Below are positions 9,925 to 21,818 of a stretch of 64,000 bases of DNA, piece after piece (positions within the stretch are counted from its first letter, which is position 1; each line of letters opens with the position of its first letter). A program made the position numbers and the translations under genes. The DNA is from Macrosoma leucophasiata (taxonomy: Eukaryota > Arthropoda > Insecta > Lepidoptera > Hedylidae): NCBI GenBank assembly GCA_036365455.1, contig JAWQUS010000008.1, forward strand, positions 19,761,501-19,825,500, read 5' to 3'. The notes under the pieces were generated by a model. The model saw only the letters and a program-made list of their open reading frames with translations, had not been told where the DNA came from and searched no databases.

Positions 9925-11002
9925 TTCGATACATTTTAAAATTTTACTACAAAAAAGGTAAAAATGGAACGCAAGCCGCGAAAAAAATTTGCGATGTTTA
10001 TGGACCTAGTGCAGTGTCTGTGAGAGTAGCACAAATTTGGTTTAAGCGTTTTCAATCCGGAAATTTTGATGTCAAAGATGCACCTCGCTCTGGTCGCCCT
10101 ATTACGGATAAAATGGATGCCATTTTTGAAAAAGTGGAGCAAGATTGACATATCAGTAGTTACGACGTAGCTGAAGAACTGAGAATTGATCACAAAACAG
10201 TTTTGGCGCATTTGAAAAAAGCTGGGTACAAATAAAAGCTCGATATTTGGGTACCTCACGAGCTCACTGAAAGAAACCTAATGAACCGTGTACTCATTTG
10301 TGATTCTTTATTACGACGTAATGAAACCGAATCATTTTTGAAGAAGCTGATTACTGGTGATGAAAAGTGGATCACGTACGACAAGAACGTGCGAAAAAGG
10401 TCGTGGTCAAAGGCCGGTCAGGCTTCACAGACTGTGGCGAAACCCGTGTTAACTCGCAATAAGGTGATGTTGTGTGTGTGGTGGGATTGGAAGGGCATTA
10501 TTCATTATGAGCTATTACCACCAGGCAGGACTATCGATTCTGAACTCTACTACGAACAACTGATGAGATTAAAGCAAGAAGTTGAGAGAAAGCGGCCGGA
10601 ATTGATCAACAGAAGGGGTGTGGTGTTTCATCATGATAACGCTAGACGTCACACATCTATAGCCACTCAGCAAAAATTAAGAGAGTTTCGCTGGGAGGTG
10701 TTAATGCATCCGCCGTATAGTCCTGACCTTGCACCTTCAGATTTCCACCTGTTTCGGTCTCTTCAGAATTCTTTATGTAATGTTAGGTTAACATAACGAG
10801 AGGACTGCCAAATCCACTTGTCGCGGTATTTTGATGAGAAGTCCCAAAATTTTTAGAGCAATAGGATCATGTCCCTACCTACAAGATGGCAAAAGGTTAT
10901 CGAACAAAATGTTACATACATGCCTTAGTTAAATTTAAATAAACTATATTAAAAAATGTTTTGAATGATCTTAAAAAATGCGAAGCAACTTTTTCCCCAA
11001 CC
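9925..11002 (+). mobile_element. mariner transposon (copy 2, 5' truncated)
   Basis: Matches copy 1 from its attcgatacatt segment to the right terminal repeat (ttttccccaacc at 10991-11002). The left terminal repeat, leader and start codon are missing and there is no TA pair, so this is a truncated copy. Confidence 0.85.
9927..10928 (+). pseudogene. mariner transposase pseudogene, catalytic triad preserved
   Basis: The frame runs from RYILKFYYKKGKNGTQAAKK, with stops where Arg becomes TGA (about 10146) and Lys becomes TAA (about 10232), and a TAA at 10794 where copy 1 reads Pro. Between the last two, about 171 codons are open and hold all three catalytic Asp motifs: LITGDEKW, HHDNAR and [13 protein letters not shown]. 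There are 34 residues between the second and third Asp, the D,D34D mariner signature. Loss of the start and the stops make it inactive. Confidence 0.88.
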
Positions 11003-11081
11003 ATTTACCGTTCGTTACGATAAAATTTTTGATATCAGTTCCCCCTAGGTTACCTCATAATACTACAAATTTCTATTCGTG

Positions 11082-11208
11082 AAATACAAGTACGTCCGCA
11101 GTTGCGTAAAATAATTTGAACTTGAAAAATTTCTAGAACATCTAAATGCTAATGAAACCGTACAAAGTTTGTTTCAGAAGATAACCAACAAATTGCCAAA
11201 TAAGTTAC
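11082..11208. repeat. local direct repeat, unit 1
   Basis: tacgtccgcagttgcgtaaa through ccaacaaattgcca is repeated at 12024-12145 with about 85-90% identity by eye. The two units are about 940 bp apart in the same orientation. Confidence 0.7.
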
Positions 11209-11306
11209 TTACTGTTAAGGTCAGGCTTTTATACGTAGGAAATTAAAACTTTATTCAAGTTGAGTTTGATGAGACGATATAATAATTTAACAATCTTATA
11301 TCATTA

Positions 11307-11597
11307 CTTTACTGGTGGAAGAGCTCCAGTGACGAAGCTCGCGGGCGTAGGCACCATCGCATTACCATACATACTTGTCGCTAAATGGTAGTGTTCAGCA
11401 CTATCGCGTTCCGGTCAGGTGGTAATGTACAGCCCTGTAATTTCCGGCACAGAGACATAACATCTTAGGCCTCAGGAGTGGTAACGCATCTGCATTTTGA
11501 CCTTGGTCTTTGTGTGGGTGTCTATAGGCTGCAGTCATTACTTAACATCAATGTGAACTGCATGCTAGTTTGCCTCTTCCATTACATTAAAAAATAA
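11307..11597 (+). mobile_element. SINE-A copy 5
   Basis: Near full-length, head at 11311 (actggtggaagagctccagt) and tail cattacattaaaaaataaaa. It lies between the two local direct repeats at 11082 and 12024. Confidence 0.8.
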
Positions 11598-14088
11598 AAC
11601 GTTTGGTTTCTATAGGGCTCCTACACATAACTGCGAAATCGCATCGCAAATTTCTGCCAGTTCGCACGAATAGATCGCCTGCGATGCGGCGTCGTAGGGA
11701 TTCACATGGCAGCTTTGTGTGGCCGCCCATAGACGTGCGTCATGGTCCACGAGTCCGTGTAACTAACTATTAGAGCAACTTACCTCTTGGTGGCAACCCT
11801 ATCCTGCGACAGGTTTTCGTAAGCGATGTAAGGCTATCCTAAAAGCATTTCGAAAATAATTACATGTTATTCAAAGGAAATGAATTGAAAATATTTGTTT
11901 AACGGAACCGGAATAGTATTGAATATGGAACAACTGAATGACATTTTGACAGCCGTACATAACAGAGACCGGTAAACATAAAACAATTACAATAATTTAG
12001 ACGTAATATTTTCAAAAATCCGTAAAATACGTCCGCAGTTGCGTAAAATAATTTGAACTAGAAAAATTTCCAAGGCATCTAAATGCTAATGAAACCTTAC
12101 AAAGTTTATTTCAGAAAGTAACCAACAAATTGCTAAACATCTAACAAAAAGGTACTGAAATTAACTGAATTCAAACATGTCGTTACACCAGCATTATGGT
12201 TTCGACATATTTAAAAATAACATTTCTATTCCACCGCAGCACATTATGATGACGTGTTTGACATTTTAGAAATAGAATTGGGAAACATTTCAAATAATAA
12301 TCGAAATAAATGAGCGAGCTGTGTCGTGTGTGTCACTAGGTTTAAAAAAACAAGTAGTGATAATCATCACCATAATAAACATAATCATAATCATTTTATT
12401 TACAAGAATGTAGTTGGTAGATGTAGGTCAGGTACAGATGGTGAGGTTAGTAAAATTATAGCACTATCACATTTTACCATTACAATGGTGTGTAAAATAT
12501 TGTCTTAGGTTAAAAGAAATAATTGTTACATAATTGTGCTACTATACACATTTAAATTCATACGTTTCAAAATAATATAGGTAAGTACCTAATATTCAAA
12601 TAAAATTCAATAAATGTAAAAATAAAATATACTAACATGGTTCATAAAATAGATACCAGCGGGTCATTGTTCGTTTTTTAGACCGTTCCTCTCCATGTAT
12701 TTAGTAAAAACGTATAGATACCGTCACCCCCTCGGAATATCTGTCGCTTTACACTCTCTGCCTACCCAGCAAGAGACTTAGCGTGAAGATACATACGTGA
12801 ATACCATTCCTGTACTTCATTGCAGATTTTTTAACCGCATTCTTCATTGCGATACGTGCTGTGAAACACTGTTGTTGTACAACAATTGAACAAAATCGTT
12901 TTATAAGTAGGAACCGTATTACATTGAATTAAAAAAGAATTCGTGTATTTCAATAAATGAGAGTTGAGATTTGTTTATAGTTTTATTCTCTTTCTTTCGC
13001 ACTCCAGAGCCCGACACAAATTCAGACCGTCTCCTTTCATTTGTCATTCCTTTTTCGATCAATTCTCTTTACTTTCACAAAACTGCCTTGTTTATACAGT
13101 TGAAAACATTGATTCCGAGCTACAAGCTCATTACGGATCCGCAATCGCATTAAACACGGATAACCCGTGATAATTACCTCGGGAACGGGGATTAAGAAGG
13201 AAAAACAAATATTCCTGTATTTTATTAACCTTATTTAAGATTTTTCCGACCTACATATTCTATATAGAGTGAATTTTTATTGGTTTTATGCTCGCGGCAA
13301 AACGATTTTTCACCATTAGTATTGGTAGACGATGTTTGGGTCAAATAGATGAAGGGCAAACACACATTTTATTTATGTGCTTACGAGAAGAATTTTTCAC
13401 GGTAAGGTTTTTTTTTATTTTTAATTTATTTTCGTTCTGTAGTGCCAAACGAATAAAAAACTACGAGTACAGTTTTTTTCTGTACTCGTAGGAATTTTGG
13501 GAAAAGGATCTACTGTTAGTGCGTTTTCAAAAAAAAAAACAACGGGTTGAAATACGGGAGTGCCGCTAAGAGTGAAAACTTGAATATTAACGTTGTTCAT
13601 TTTTACCACCACCACCAGTTGTCATTACGTGCGTTCTGGTCACGTGTCCGTCTTACGCGTTCTCGATCAGTCACGTGTCCCGACGCGATTTTATCATTTT
13701 TTACCCTTTACAAAAATGCACAACGTCGTTAAAGAATTTTTTAACTTCAATATTTTTTTTCTAATATGTTGTACAAATTATTTTGAGGGTGTTATAAAAA
13801 GTTTCACTTACTTTTATAAAATTAAAAAAAAAATCAAAAAATCCCTGTTGTTGATATCTAAAAAGTGAGTTTGTACGGCACATTGATGATAGAGAATTTA
13901 TTGACATTATTTGTTATAATTATAATACACACTTATACCGCTTGGAGTCATGCATTGGAATCTGAAAAAAGTTATCAGTTGAAATATGAAAAGAAATTTA
14001 GTATACAACATCTAGAATTTAGGCAATTTATTGCATATATAATATTATATTATTATACGCTTTCGTTTATTATAAAAAATATAAATTA
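11598..14088. other. AT-rich intron sequence, mostly unrecognised
   Basis: Contains the second local direct repeat (12024-12145), a SINE-like scrap at 12755-12800 (ctctgcctacccagcaagag), and otherwise AT-rich sequence. Several 60-90 codon frames at 12960-14089 are rich in Phe, Ile and Lys and look like chance frames in AT-rich DNA. Confidence 0.55.
12024..12145. repeat. local direct repeat, unit 2
   Basis: Partner of 11082-11208, sharing gtccgcagttgcgtaaaata and catctaaatgctaatgaaac. It could be a segmental duplication or two copies of an unrecognised repeat. Confidence 0.7.
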
Positions 14089-14089
14089 A

Positions 14090-14352
14090 CTGTCTTAGTA
14101 GTCTAAAAGTAGCAGGCTACTACTGCTACGCTGGGGTCCTGGGTTCGATTCACGGGTCTACCATATATAGAAGTGTCGTTTTCGTCTGGTTCTATTGGGA
14201 TTTTTCATTTTCTGGAAGTTTCCCAGGCTCATCACCTGTTATATGGAATAAAACGTAACCGGCGAATCGTGGGTGTTTGCATGCATGCTTGAATGCATGA
14301 ATTCTACCTCTGCCTACCTCATCAGGGATTACAGGCGTGAAGTTACGTACGT
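14090..14352 (+). mobile_element. tRNA-derived SINE, family B, copy 2
   Basis: tRNA-like head with box B (gggttcgattcac) and the usual 3' part ggattacaggcgtgaagtta. An internal segment of about 45 bp present in other copies is missing. Confidence 0.7.
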
Positions 14353-14399
14353 TAAGTTACGATTGAAACGACCATGACATATTTGTACTGGTTGTGATT

Positions 14400-15045
14400 G
14401 TTTTGTTACACCTCTTGTGAGTTGGGTGTACCAGGGGTAAATTTTACTTCCGGTGGTCCACCTGCTAGATAATTCAGCGGAATGTATTGCCCATGGTCCA
14501 CCTAACAATTTTCAATTGTGAAGAAAAGACTAATTGATACAGTTAAAAAACGTCCAAGTTTAATTTCTTTCTGGGTTTTAACCGACTTCGATAAAAGGAG
14601 GAATTTATCAATTCGTCGTATTTTTTTTTAATGAAAGTTCACCGATAATTTGAAAACGCCTTTACCGATTTGGATTATTTTTTTCCCTTAAAATGAAATT
14701 ATCTAACTGAGTTTATTTTTTGCTTTTTAGTGTTTTATATCTATTCAGATTTTTTAAGGCGGTTTTTTTTAATTTTAAATTCTAGATTATGTTTTTAGCA
14801 CACGTGTTCACAACCCGACAAAACATGTTATTAACAATGTAAAAGTACATTCTACTCTAACACTGATACAGGTGGACCACGGGAAAAAATATATTTCCCT
14901 TGTAACATCTAGGTAAACTTAGGTGGACAACGGAAAGAAGTTATTACCCCTGGTACACCCAATTCATAATAGGTGTACCACGGGTAGAAAAATTTACCCC
15001 TGGTTCACCCAGGTGGACTAAGTAGGTGTACCACGGACAATGACT
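14400..15045. mobile_element. element with inverted subterminal GGTGGWCCAC-type repeats
   Basis: The left part carries gggtgtaccaggggtaaatt, ccggtggtccacctg and catggtccacct. The right part carries the same motifs inverted: aggtggaccacggg, acccctggtacaccc, gtaccacgggtag and tttacccctggttcaccc. The mirror arrangement over about 650 bp suggests a DNA transposon with repeated subterminal motifs. No transposase frame is visible. Confidence 0.45.
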
Positions 15046-15344
15046 GGTTTAATTAAATTTAATGTTTTGAATTGAAAAAAATATAACTGGCAGGTCGGGA
15101 TAGTAATGCAGCTCTTTTTTGTTTTCGTACCAATTTATTTGACCATTTCCATCAAAGTCGGTTGAGAGCAAGTTCTCACATTATTGCCTCAAACGTATTC
15201 GGTATCTAAATCTATCTTTAGACACCACATCTTTTGATAAAAAGAGGATGTTTTAGTTCAGTTTCAAAAAACATTTAATCTTGAAATTTTTATCGGCAAT
15301 CGATCGCAAGACCATAAGCTGATATGTTTAGTGGTGTTGACATG

Positions 15345-15830
15345 TAGGCGATGGGGCCAGTACCTCATCTCTGCTCTCATTTTTGTCAGTTAAAAGTCCT
15401 TCCGCTTTAATCGTTTTCCGATAGTAGCTGTGTAACTAACGGATTTGGGTGTGAGGTCAAGCGATTCGTATATTTGTTTCTGAATTTGACTATTTCTGTA
15501 TGGACTGTGGGTACATTGAGGTACTTGTGTATCTCATTTGGAGAACCATGGAGCATTAGCTATTGTGCGCAGGATGTTATTTGGGACATCAGCCTCAACT
15601 TTGTGTAGTGTAGATCTTGAATCTCTTTCTTTGACTTGGAAGAATCTGTCTGCTAAGTATGATTGTATTATTAGACAAAACGAATGTGGCGCAGTTTAGT
15701 TTTTACTTTACAAAGTAAGCCTTTGTGCCATACTCTATCAAATGCCTGCTGTACGTCTAAGAAAGCTGCTGAGCAATATTCCTTCGTCTCAAAACTCCAC
15801 CTGATAACGAATATTTTTTCCCATAATTTC
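15345..15830 (-). pseudogene. jockey-type LINE reverse transcriptase remnant
   Basis: Not visible as one frame. On the minus strand, about 15800-15700 reads CSAAFLDVQQAFDRVWHKG, the RT motif A with its catalytic Asp. Further on come ADRFFQVKERDSRSTLHKVE, then in other frames APWF and PTVHTEIVKFRNKY, which match the thumb/C-terminal region of jockey-like elements. The expected PQGS and YADD blocks are missing, implying an internal deletion. It lies antisense to PDE7 in the large intron. Confidence 0.72.
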
Positions 15831-16853
15831 GAAAGAGTTGGAGTGAGACTTATTGTACTACTTATTGACTAGTTCCAAAAATGGAATATTTTTTCGTTTA
15901 AAGTTCGTAAAGCGGTTTACACAATTCATCTACCTTCCGAGTTTCAAGTGTATAGTCTTGCCATTTGGCTACGGAATCCTTACAAAGTACAAAGTTTTGA
16001 AATGTTATCAAAAGAACATTTCCTAATACCTACTTTTTAAAGATATTTTTACCTCACCGGAATAAAAATGATATTTCCCAACAACCGTGGAAGCCATCCA
16101 AACTAAAGTTTAATTTCAACTTCTGATCCGGGTGAGTTATAAACACTAAAACGAAAGTTTTATTGCTGGAAGTTATGCATAAGTAGGTAAATTAAAATCA
16201 CAGACAAGTCAGTGTGAAAAATTATCATTTATTTAGACTACGCCGATCTCCGAATTCATCCGTAACGTTTACTTCGGATTTGACTACGGTTACAGATAGA
16301 AATATAGGTATTACGGATATTCTGTATTTTAGGCGCTTATAGTTTTTAGCTATGTATCGTTTACCTATCACTCCTGAAAATAGGTACGTCAAATATAACA
16401 TAATATTTCGAAATCTTTTTTTAAGTAGGTAGGTACTTAAAGGTATCGCGGCAAATAAAAAATACGAGACGAAAGAATCGATTTTGCGAACAAGTTTCTA
16501 ATAAGAACATCAAAGACTTATTATTTTTTCTTCTTTCTTCCCGATTTCTAGTACACGTAATAACATTTTTTCATCGTTCGGCTTTATGTCTTCGTTTAAT
16601 AACAACAAATTCTCAGAATTGTGTTTATGTTTTTATACCAACCACAAAAAGCCGGTCATCAATTTCGTTTCGATGTATTTAAAATGATTACGTTTACGTT
16701 TTCTTTAAGTGTGTTGATTAATAATATGTTTCATCTTCGTGCTAAGTAGATAAAGAGTACTTATTAGAGAGGTAGATCATTATATTCAACTGTCACCTGA
16801 CTAGTGGCCCAATGCTTAACGATCGCGGTTGAATCGCTTCGCTGACTTCTCTT
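15831..16853. other. AT-rich intron sequence
   Basis: No gene or named repeat was recognised in this stretch. Confidence 0.5.
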
Positions 16854-17113
16854 TACTGGTGGTAGAGCTCCAGTGACGGAGCTCGCGGGCGTAGGCACCA
16901 CCGCATTACCTAATATACTTGCCGCTAAATGGTAGTGTTCAGCACTATCGTGTTCCGGTCAGGTGGTAATGTACGGCCCCGTAATTTCCGGTACAGAGGC
17001 ATAACACCTTAGGTCTCAGGAATGGTAACGCATCTGCATTTTGATCTTGATCTTTGTGTGGGTGTGATCAATGTGAACTGCACGCTTGTTTGCCACTTCC
17101 ATTACATAAAAAA
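16854..17113 (+). mobile_element. SINE-A copy 6
   Basis: Full head, but about 25 bp around the usual ctgcagtcatcacttaac segment are deleted. The tail is acataaaaaaa. Confidence 0.8.
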
Positions 17114-17219
17114 ATCATAAAAACATAGGCCGTACGCACTGGTTAACACGAGACAGCGGAACGATTCAATCGCAATCCAATGACAATAACGACTAATTCA
17201 TTCTTATCATTTCAACCGA

Positions 17220-17430
17220 GAAGTCCACTGCTCGACAAAGAATTCCCAAAGATGCCCAGAACAGTATTGTTCATCACTAGGTGTAAATTTCCCGTAATCG
17301 CCACGCTTGAAAAGAGGATTGGCGCTTGCAGTGACCGTAGTTTTATCGCGGATCGCTGCTGTCCATCACAAGTTATTGTATTTATTATTGGTCCATTGAA
17401 TGATGAATGATTTGAGCACCCGCTTTTTTT
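17220..17430 (+). repeat. dispersed repeat E, copy 1
   Basis: Shares gtccactgctcgacaaag, taatcgccacgcttgaaaag and a tttatcgcggatcgctgctg block with copies near 21600, 23840 and 32880. It is probably a non-autonomous retroelement, since ccactgctgg(a/g)caaagcct is common at lepidopteran LINE ends. It is non-coding. Confidence 0.5.
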
Positions 17431-17929
17431 TGAACTCACGTAGGCGGCTCATTTCGGAGATGGCACAAGTCCATTTCACTGGGTAATCGGAGAATGCAAA
17501 GAGCTCTCAGCCTAAATAAATTTACACAATTGTCTAAGGGAGACCCCTGCGGGTCTGATCCTCGGCTTAAGACGTTGTGCTCGGTTTAGCACATATGTAT
17601 TGTGTGTCCCCCACATAAGACATATCCGCTTAGAGGCGGGACTGACCACCGCTGATATGATAATTTGGCCAAGCAAAAATTTTTCAAGACGACGATTTTT
17701 ATTTGACGTCGACTTATTCGATTGACGAATTACTTATTCGAAACAACAAACGTTTACCTACTAAAATAAGCGGCCAAGTACAAGTCGATCTCGCCTAGGA
17801 AGAATTTCGTAGTAGCATTTATCTAATATTTGACTGGACGTTCAGCACTATCAGTTATCGCCAGAAAAAGACGCAAGAATTCTTGTCATTTCTACAAACG
17901 AACTGTGTACACTATTTCGGCGCTGAGCA

Positions 17930-18475
17930 AGAAAAAAATCTTGTCTGTGCTAGACACGACGCGTGAACGTTGCTGCGATGCGGTGGGGCGTAGTAGGGTA
18001 AGGTAAGGTTGACGGTGTAACAGGTGGCGAGCCTGTTGACATCTCCGGGCACATTACCAAACTTCGAGGTACTGGAAAATTTCCAGAAAATGGAAAAATC
18101 CCAATAGAACCAGAGATAAAGGACTTTACACCATTATCTCTGATAACCTCCTACCTGGGAATCGAATCCAGGACCTCAGCGTAGTAGTAGTGACCTGCTA
18201 CCACTAGGCTACCGAGGCAGTTAAACGTAAGGTTGACGGTGGTCAGCCGTCAGGTTGTTTTTGTATGTTTATTTTTAGGTAAAATACCTATTATTTCTGA
18301 CACCGGGTAGTCTCACACCCTACGCACGACTGCCCGAAAACAATCTTATCGTGTACACGTTTCTATTTGTCTTGTCTGTAGTAGACACGAAGAGTTTTCG
18401 TCTCTAGATCAGACAAAATTCTTGTCGTGTAAACAAGGAATTGGTCTTATCTGAAGCAGACACGGTGAAATTTCT
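17930..18475. repeat. cluster of TTGTCTG...AGACACG motifs around a SINE
   Basis: Similar short blocks occur at about 17940 (cttgtctgtgctagacacga), 18370 (cttgtctgtagtagacacga) and 18450 (cttatctgaagcagacacgg). They are partly palindromic and flank the SINE at 18017. They may be subterminal repeats of an old DNA element split by the SINE. Confidence 0.35.
18017..18221 (-). mobile_element. tRNA-derived SINE, family B, copy 3
   Basis: The tRNA-like head is at the right (box B as gaatcgaatccagg; box A as ctaccactaggctaccgagg) and the body runs left to caggtggcgagcc. The 3' third is missing. Confidence 0.7.
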
Positions 18476-18990
18476 TAGCATGTACCTACAAGGGTTCTTA
18501 GGGTCGTGCTTTGTTAAATTCACGCAAAGTCATGTTCATTAGCAAATAATGAATAATATCACATGTGATTACAGTGTTGCCAACTCAAAATTACTACATT
18601 CTTACCTCAAAAAGGACACAGGGACAATTTGCATAAAAATACAAATTAGAAAAACGCGCGACCTAAAAAAAGACGACATTTCCCTTCGTAGCTTCTAAAA
18701 ATCTTTTACATTTGGTTGAACTTTTATGATTCATAATTAACGAAACATTTAGACATTCAGCACATCGTACCGAGGTCTAAATTATCGTTGGCAATACTGT
18801 ATGATTAGCGCTTAATATAGACAATAATTGATTTGTATAGATATTTGTGTATAGATTACAGTGCGCTGTTTCTACAATCTACTTGCAAGTTTTTTACCAA
18901 GCTTGTTATAAATCATTAAATAACCGGCAAAATTGTATGCACAGTACATGAAGTTAAAAATATGACAGTTTCGAATAGACTAATAAAATT
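18222..18990. other. AT-rich intron sequence
   Basis: Apart from the motif cluster at its left edge, nothing recognisable was seen. Confidence 0.5.
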
Positions 18991-18991
18991 T

Positions 18992-19277
18992 GTTTTTTTT
19001 ATGTAGTGGAAGAAGACAAGCATGCAGTTCACATTGATGTTAAGTGATGACTGCAGCCTATAGACACCCACACAATGACCAAGGTCAAAATGCAGATCCG
19101 TTACCACTACTGACGCCTAAGGTGTTAGCCCTTTGTGCCGGAAATTACAGGGCCGTACATGACCACCTGACCGGAACACGATAGTGCTGAACACTACCAT
19201 TTAGCGGCAAGTATATTAGGTAATGGTGTGGTACCTACGCCCGCGAGCTCCGTCACTGGAGCTCTACCACCAGTAAA
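18992..19277 (-). mobile_element. SINE-A copy 7
   Basis: Near full-length with a T run at the left (its A tail) and the hairpin head at the right. A few substitutions, as in the gcagatccgttaccactact segment. Confidence 0.8.
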
Positions 19278-19535
19278 ATTGAAAAACCAGTTAAGTTGAA
19301 TTTGTCTAAATCCGAGTAAGAGAAGCAATGACTGAGGCTTTGGGGTTAGTGTCTTCCACGAAAGAACATTAAAAACCATCGAGTGCACGGGGGCACTGGC
19401 GCAAAGGATAGATTAGTGGAACGAACGTAAATACTTCAACGTAATGTGTAACTAGTGCGAGATACGGTGTTAGAAACATAAATCCTCATTTGTTTTTTTC
19501 TGTTAACATTTTTTTTTGTTTTCATTTATATTATA

Positions 19536-19863
19536 CTAGCTGTGCCCGCGACTTCGTCCACGTGAGAAAAAATATGATTGTTCAGTATCTACCCGGACGA
19601 AGTGTGCGCGCAGCTAGTATACAAGTAACCTAAGTTACTCCTTATTACATCAGCTATCTGCCAGTGAAAGTCCCATCAAAATCGGTCCGGCCATTCCCGA
19701 GATTAGCGGGAACAAACAGACAGACAGACAAACAGCAAAAATTGAGAAAAATGTAGTTTTGGTATATAATATTGGTTTTGGTGTAAACATACATATGTAT
19801 TTAGTAAAAAGCGGTTATTTAAATATTACAAACAGACACTTCAATTTTATTTATTTGTGTAGA
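19536..19863 (-). mobile_element. Helitron-like element (family 3), copy 1
   Basis: On the minus strand it runs from A|TCTACACAAATAAATAAAAT to a 3' end with CTAG. Near the 3' end there are inverted arms (ctagctgtgcccgcgacttc against cggacgaagtgtgcgcgcag) able to form a long hairpin. Internal (GACA)n at about 19718. Sisters at 33237, 43883 and 44794. Confidence 0.55.
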
Positions 19864-20096
19864 TTACATGTACCTATATATGTTTCATTGATGAATCGCA
19901 CTTAGGTACTAGGTACCTTGAGTACCTGAGTGAGATTCATATGCATTTCATGTTGCCTTATAACATAGCGACTACAATGATGACGAATAACCTTAACATA
20001 ACTTCAGGTATTCGTGGGCTGAGGTAAACGCGTTCAAGCATACTTTCAAACACTGTTATTCCCTAGATATGTCTTGTCACATGTAATGTAATAGGT

Positions 20097-20220
20097 AGGT
20101 AGCGAGCTTATTGGCATCTCCGGACTGTCCGGACACATTTCCAAACTCTGAGGTCAAAAAATTTCAAAATTTCAATAACTTTCCCAGCGTAGCAGTAGTG
20201 GTTTCCTACCACATAAGAAT
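20097..20220 (-). mobile_element. tRNA-SINE family B, diverged fragment
   Basis: ggcatctccggactgtccgg, then cagcgtagcagtagtgg and ttcctaccac follow the family B order with many changes. The stretches on either side (19864-20096, 20221-20911) show nothing recognisable. Confidence 0.45.
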
Positions 20221-20911
20221 TAAAATCTGGGCAACCATGGTTGTTGTATACTTTTGTAAAGGCAACCTAGTAATGTTGCATATGGAATAAAGAATTCAAC
20301 ATTTCGTAAAAGAATAAGTAAATAAATGATAAGGATACATTGATAACGCCTGTTTAATACTAAAGGGAATTTACCGATACTAAAGTAAGTTACACATGAT
20401 TTTCCTATTTTCTCTACTCACATGACAAGCAAAACGCAGAAGTTTTTTAAAAATACAATGAATCCACAACAGTTATTAAGCTAAGCATCCTATTGCCTAT
20501 ATAGCAAATGTTCATTTTATGTAACATTTTAGGATACCGTATCTTAGACTAAACGATGTGTTTATAAATTTGCTTCGATTAGTATAGGTGGGCTATAACT
20601 TGCAAACTTTCAAACAGCTACGGAATTCGACAAATGAGTTCAGTGGGACAGGTTTCGAACAAATAAACTTCTTCGCGTGAGTAATATTTGTGTAAAATTT
20701 TCACGCGTCTTGCGTATACTGAAAAACTTCCGTTAAATTGTTTGTCGAAAACCGACGCGACGCGACGCGACGATCGGATGATATGAATTAATCCAGGTCA
20801 TGGTCTATGTCTGAGATTTTAACAAAATCCTTATACTTTTAAAGAGGAGGCGTTAATGCCGCACGTCTTTTTACTATTTTTAAGCAATTAAGTAGACTAG
20901 TGATCGCACAA

Positions 20912-21136
20912 CATGCAAATCAGTCTGTCATTATTTGCGGGGGGAAATGCGTGCGACACACACGCACACCACAAAAATCGTCTATTACTACGAAACGCAC
21001 ACCTTGACGTTAGTAAAATACAGAAACAATTTCACGCACACATTTAAACATCTAGGCGACAGGTATAGGCCCATTTGGGCTTGTACTTTGACAGAGGGGA
21101 AAGCCCCCATATGGCTACTCCCCTCCGGTGTTGCTC
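20912..21136 (+). mobile_element. TIR element family M1, left end missing
   Basis: Matches 54260-54484 closely from cagtctgtcatt through the right end ctcccctccggtgttgctc. The left terminal repeat is absent. Open frames across it are by-products of the repeat. Confidence 0.6.
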
Positions 21137-21594
21137 TATGTCGCACAGTGGTTAAATTTCGACCGATTAATAATATGCATAAAATATAACTAAGTTTGAA
21201 TTCTATAACAAATCGTGAAACCGTTTTACCACAGGCTGGTAAAACGGTATTGGAGTCAAATGCATGGTAGGGTGTGTGCATCGACTAAGGTGTGTGTAAT
21301 GTTTCGTTTGTTGATTAAATAGGTTTATTCCGGAAAACACCACCGACAAATCCCTGCCAGTGACAGTGGGGATTTATAAGCATTATTATGAAAAAAAAAA
21401 TGCGTTCTGCACTTCTCCTACTTATAAACTATAAGTGTGTCAAATTTCATACTCCTCGGACAGCGCAAATTTCGTAAAAAGTTCTAGTGATGGGGCTCAA
21501 GGGCAAAGGGACCACCGCTAGTCTACTTCATTGGGTATTTTTTCCCTCGCATAAGGGAATCAACCGATACTAAAATGACATCTGAAAAATTTTC

Positions 21595-21800
21595 GATCGT
21601 CGCTCCAGTCCAAAGGCATCCACTGCTGGGCAAAGCCTCCCCACAACAGATATGTGCGTAATTTGAGGAGAATATGCCATAATCGCCACGCTTGACATCG
21701 AGAATTGGCGATCGTAGTGGCGATAGTTTTATCGCGAATGCTGCTGTCCATCGCGTGTTATTATATTTACTACCACCCCTATTGAAATGGTTTGATCGCC
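21595..21800 (+). repeat. dispersed repeat E, copy 2
   Basis: gcatccactgctgggcaaag, then ccataatcgccacgcttgac and a gatagttttatcgc block, as in the copies near 17220 and 32880. Confidence 0.5.
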
Positions 21801-21818
21801 ATAATACCGCCATACGGA

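Noticed and set aside
12960..14089. A cluster of short plus-strand frames (60-90 codons)
   Set aside because: Composition follows the AT-rich background, they overlap in different frames, and there is no homology or splice pattern.
20935..21281. Overlapping 84- and 97-codon frames on both strands
   Set aside because: They fall in the M1 TIR element and its flank, and the related copy at 54198 does not preserve the same termini.
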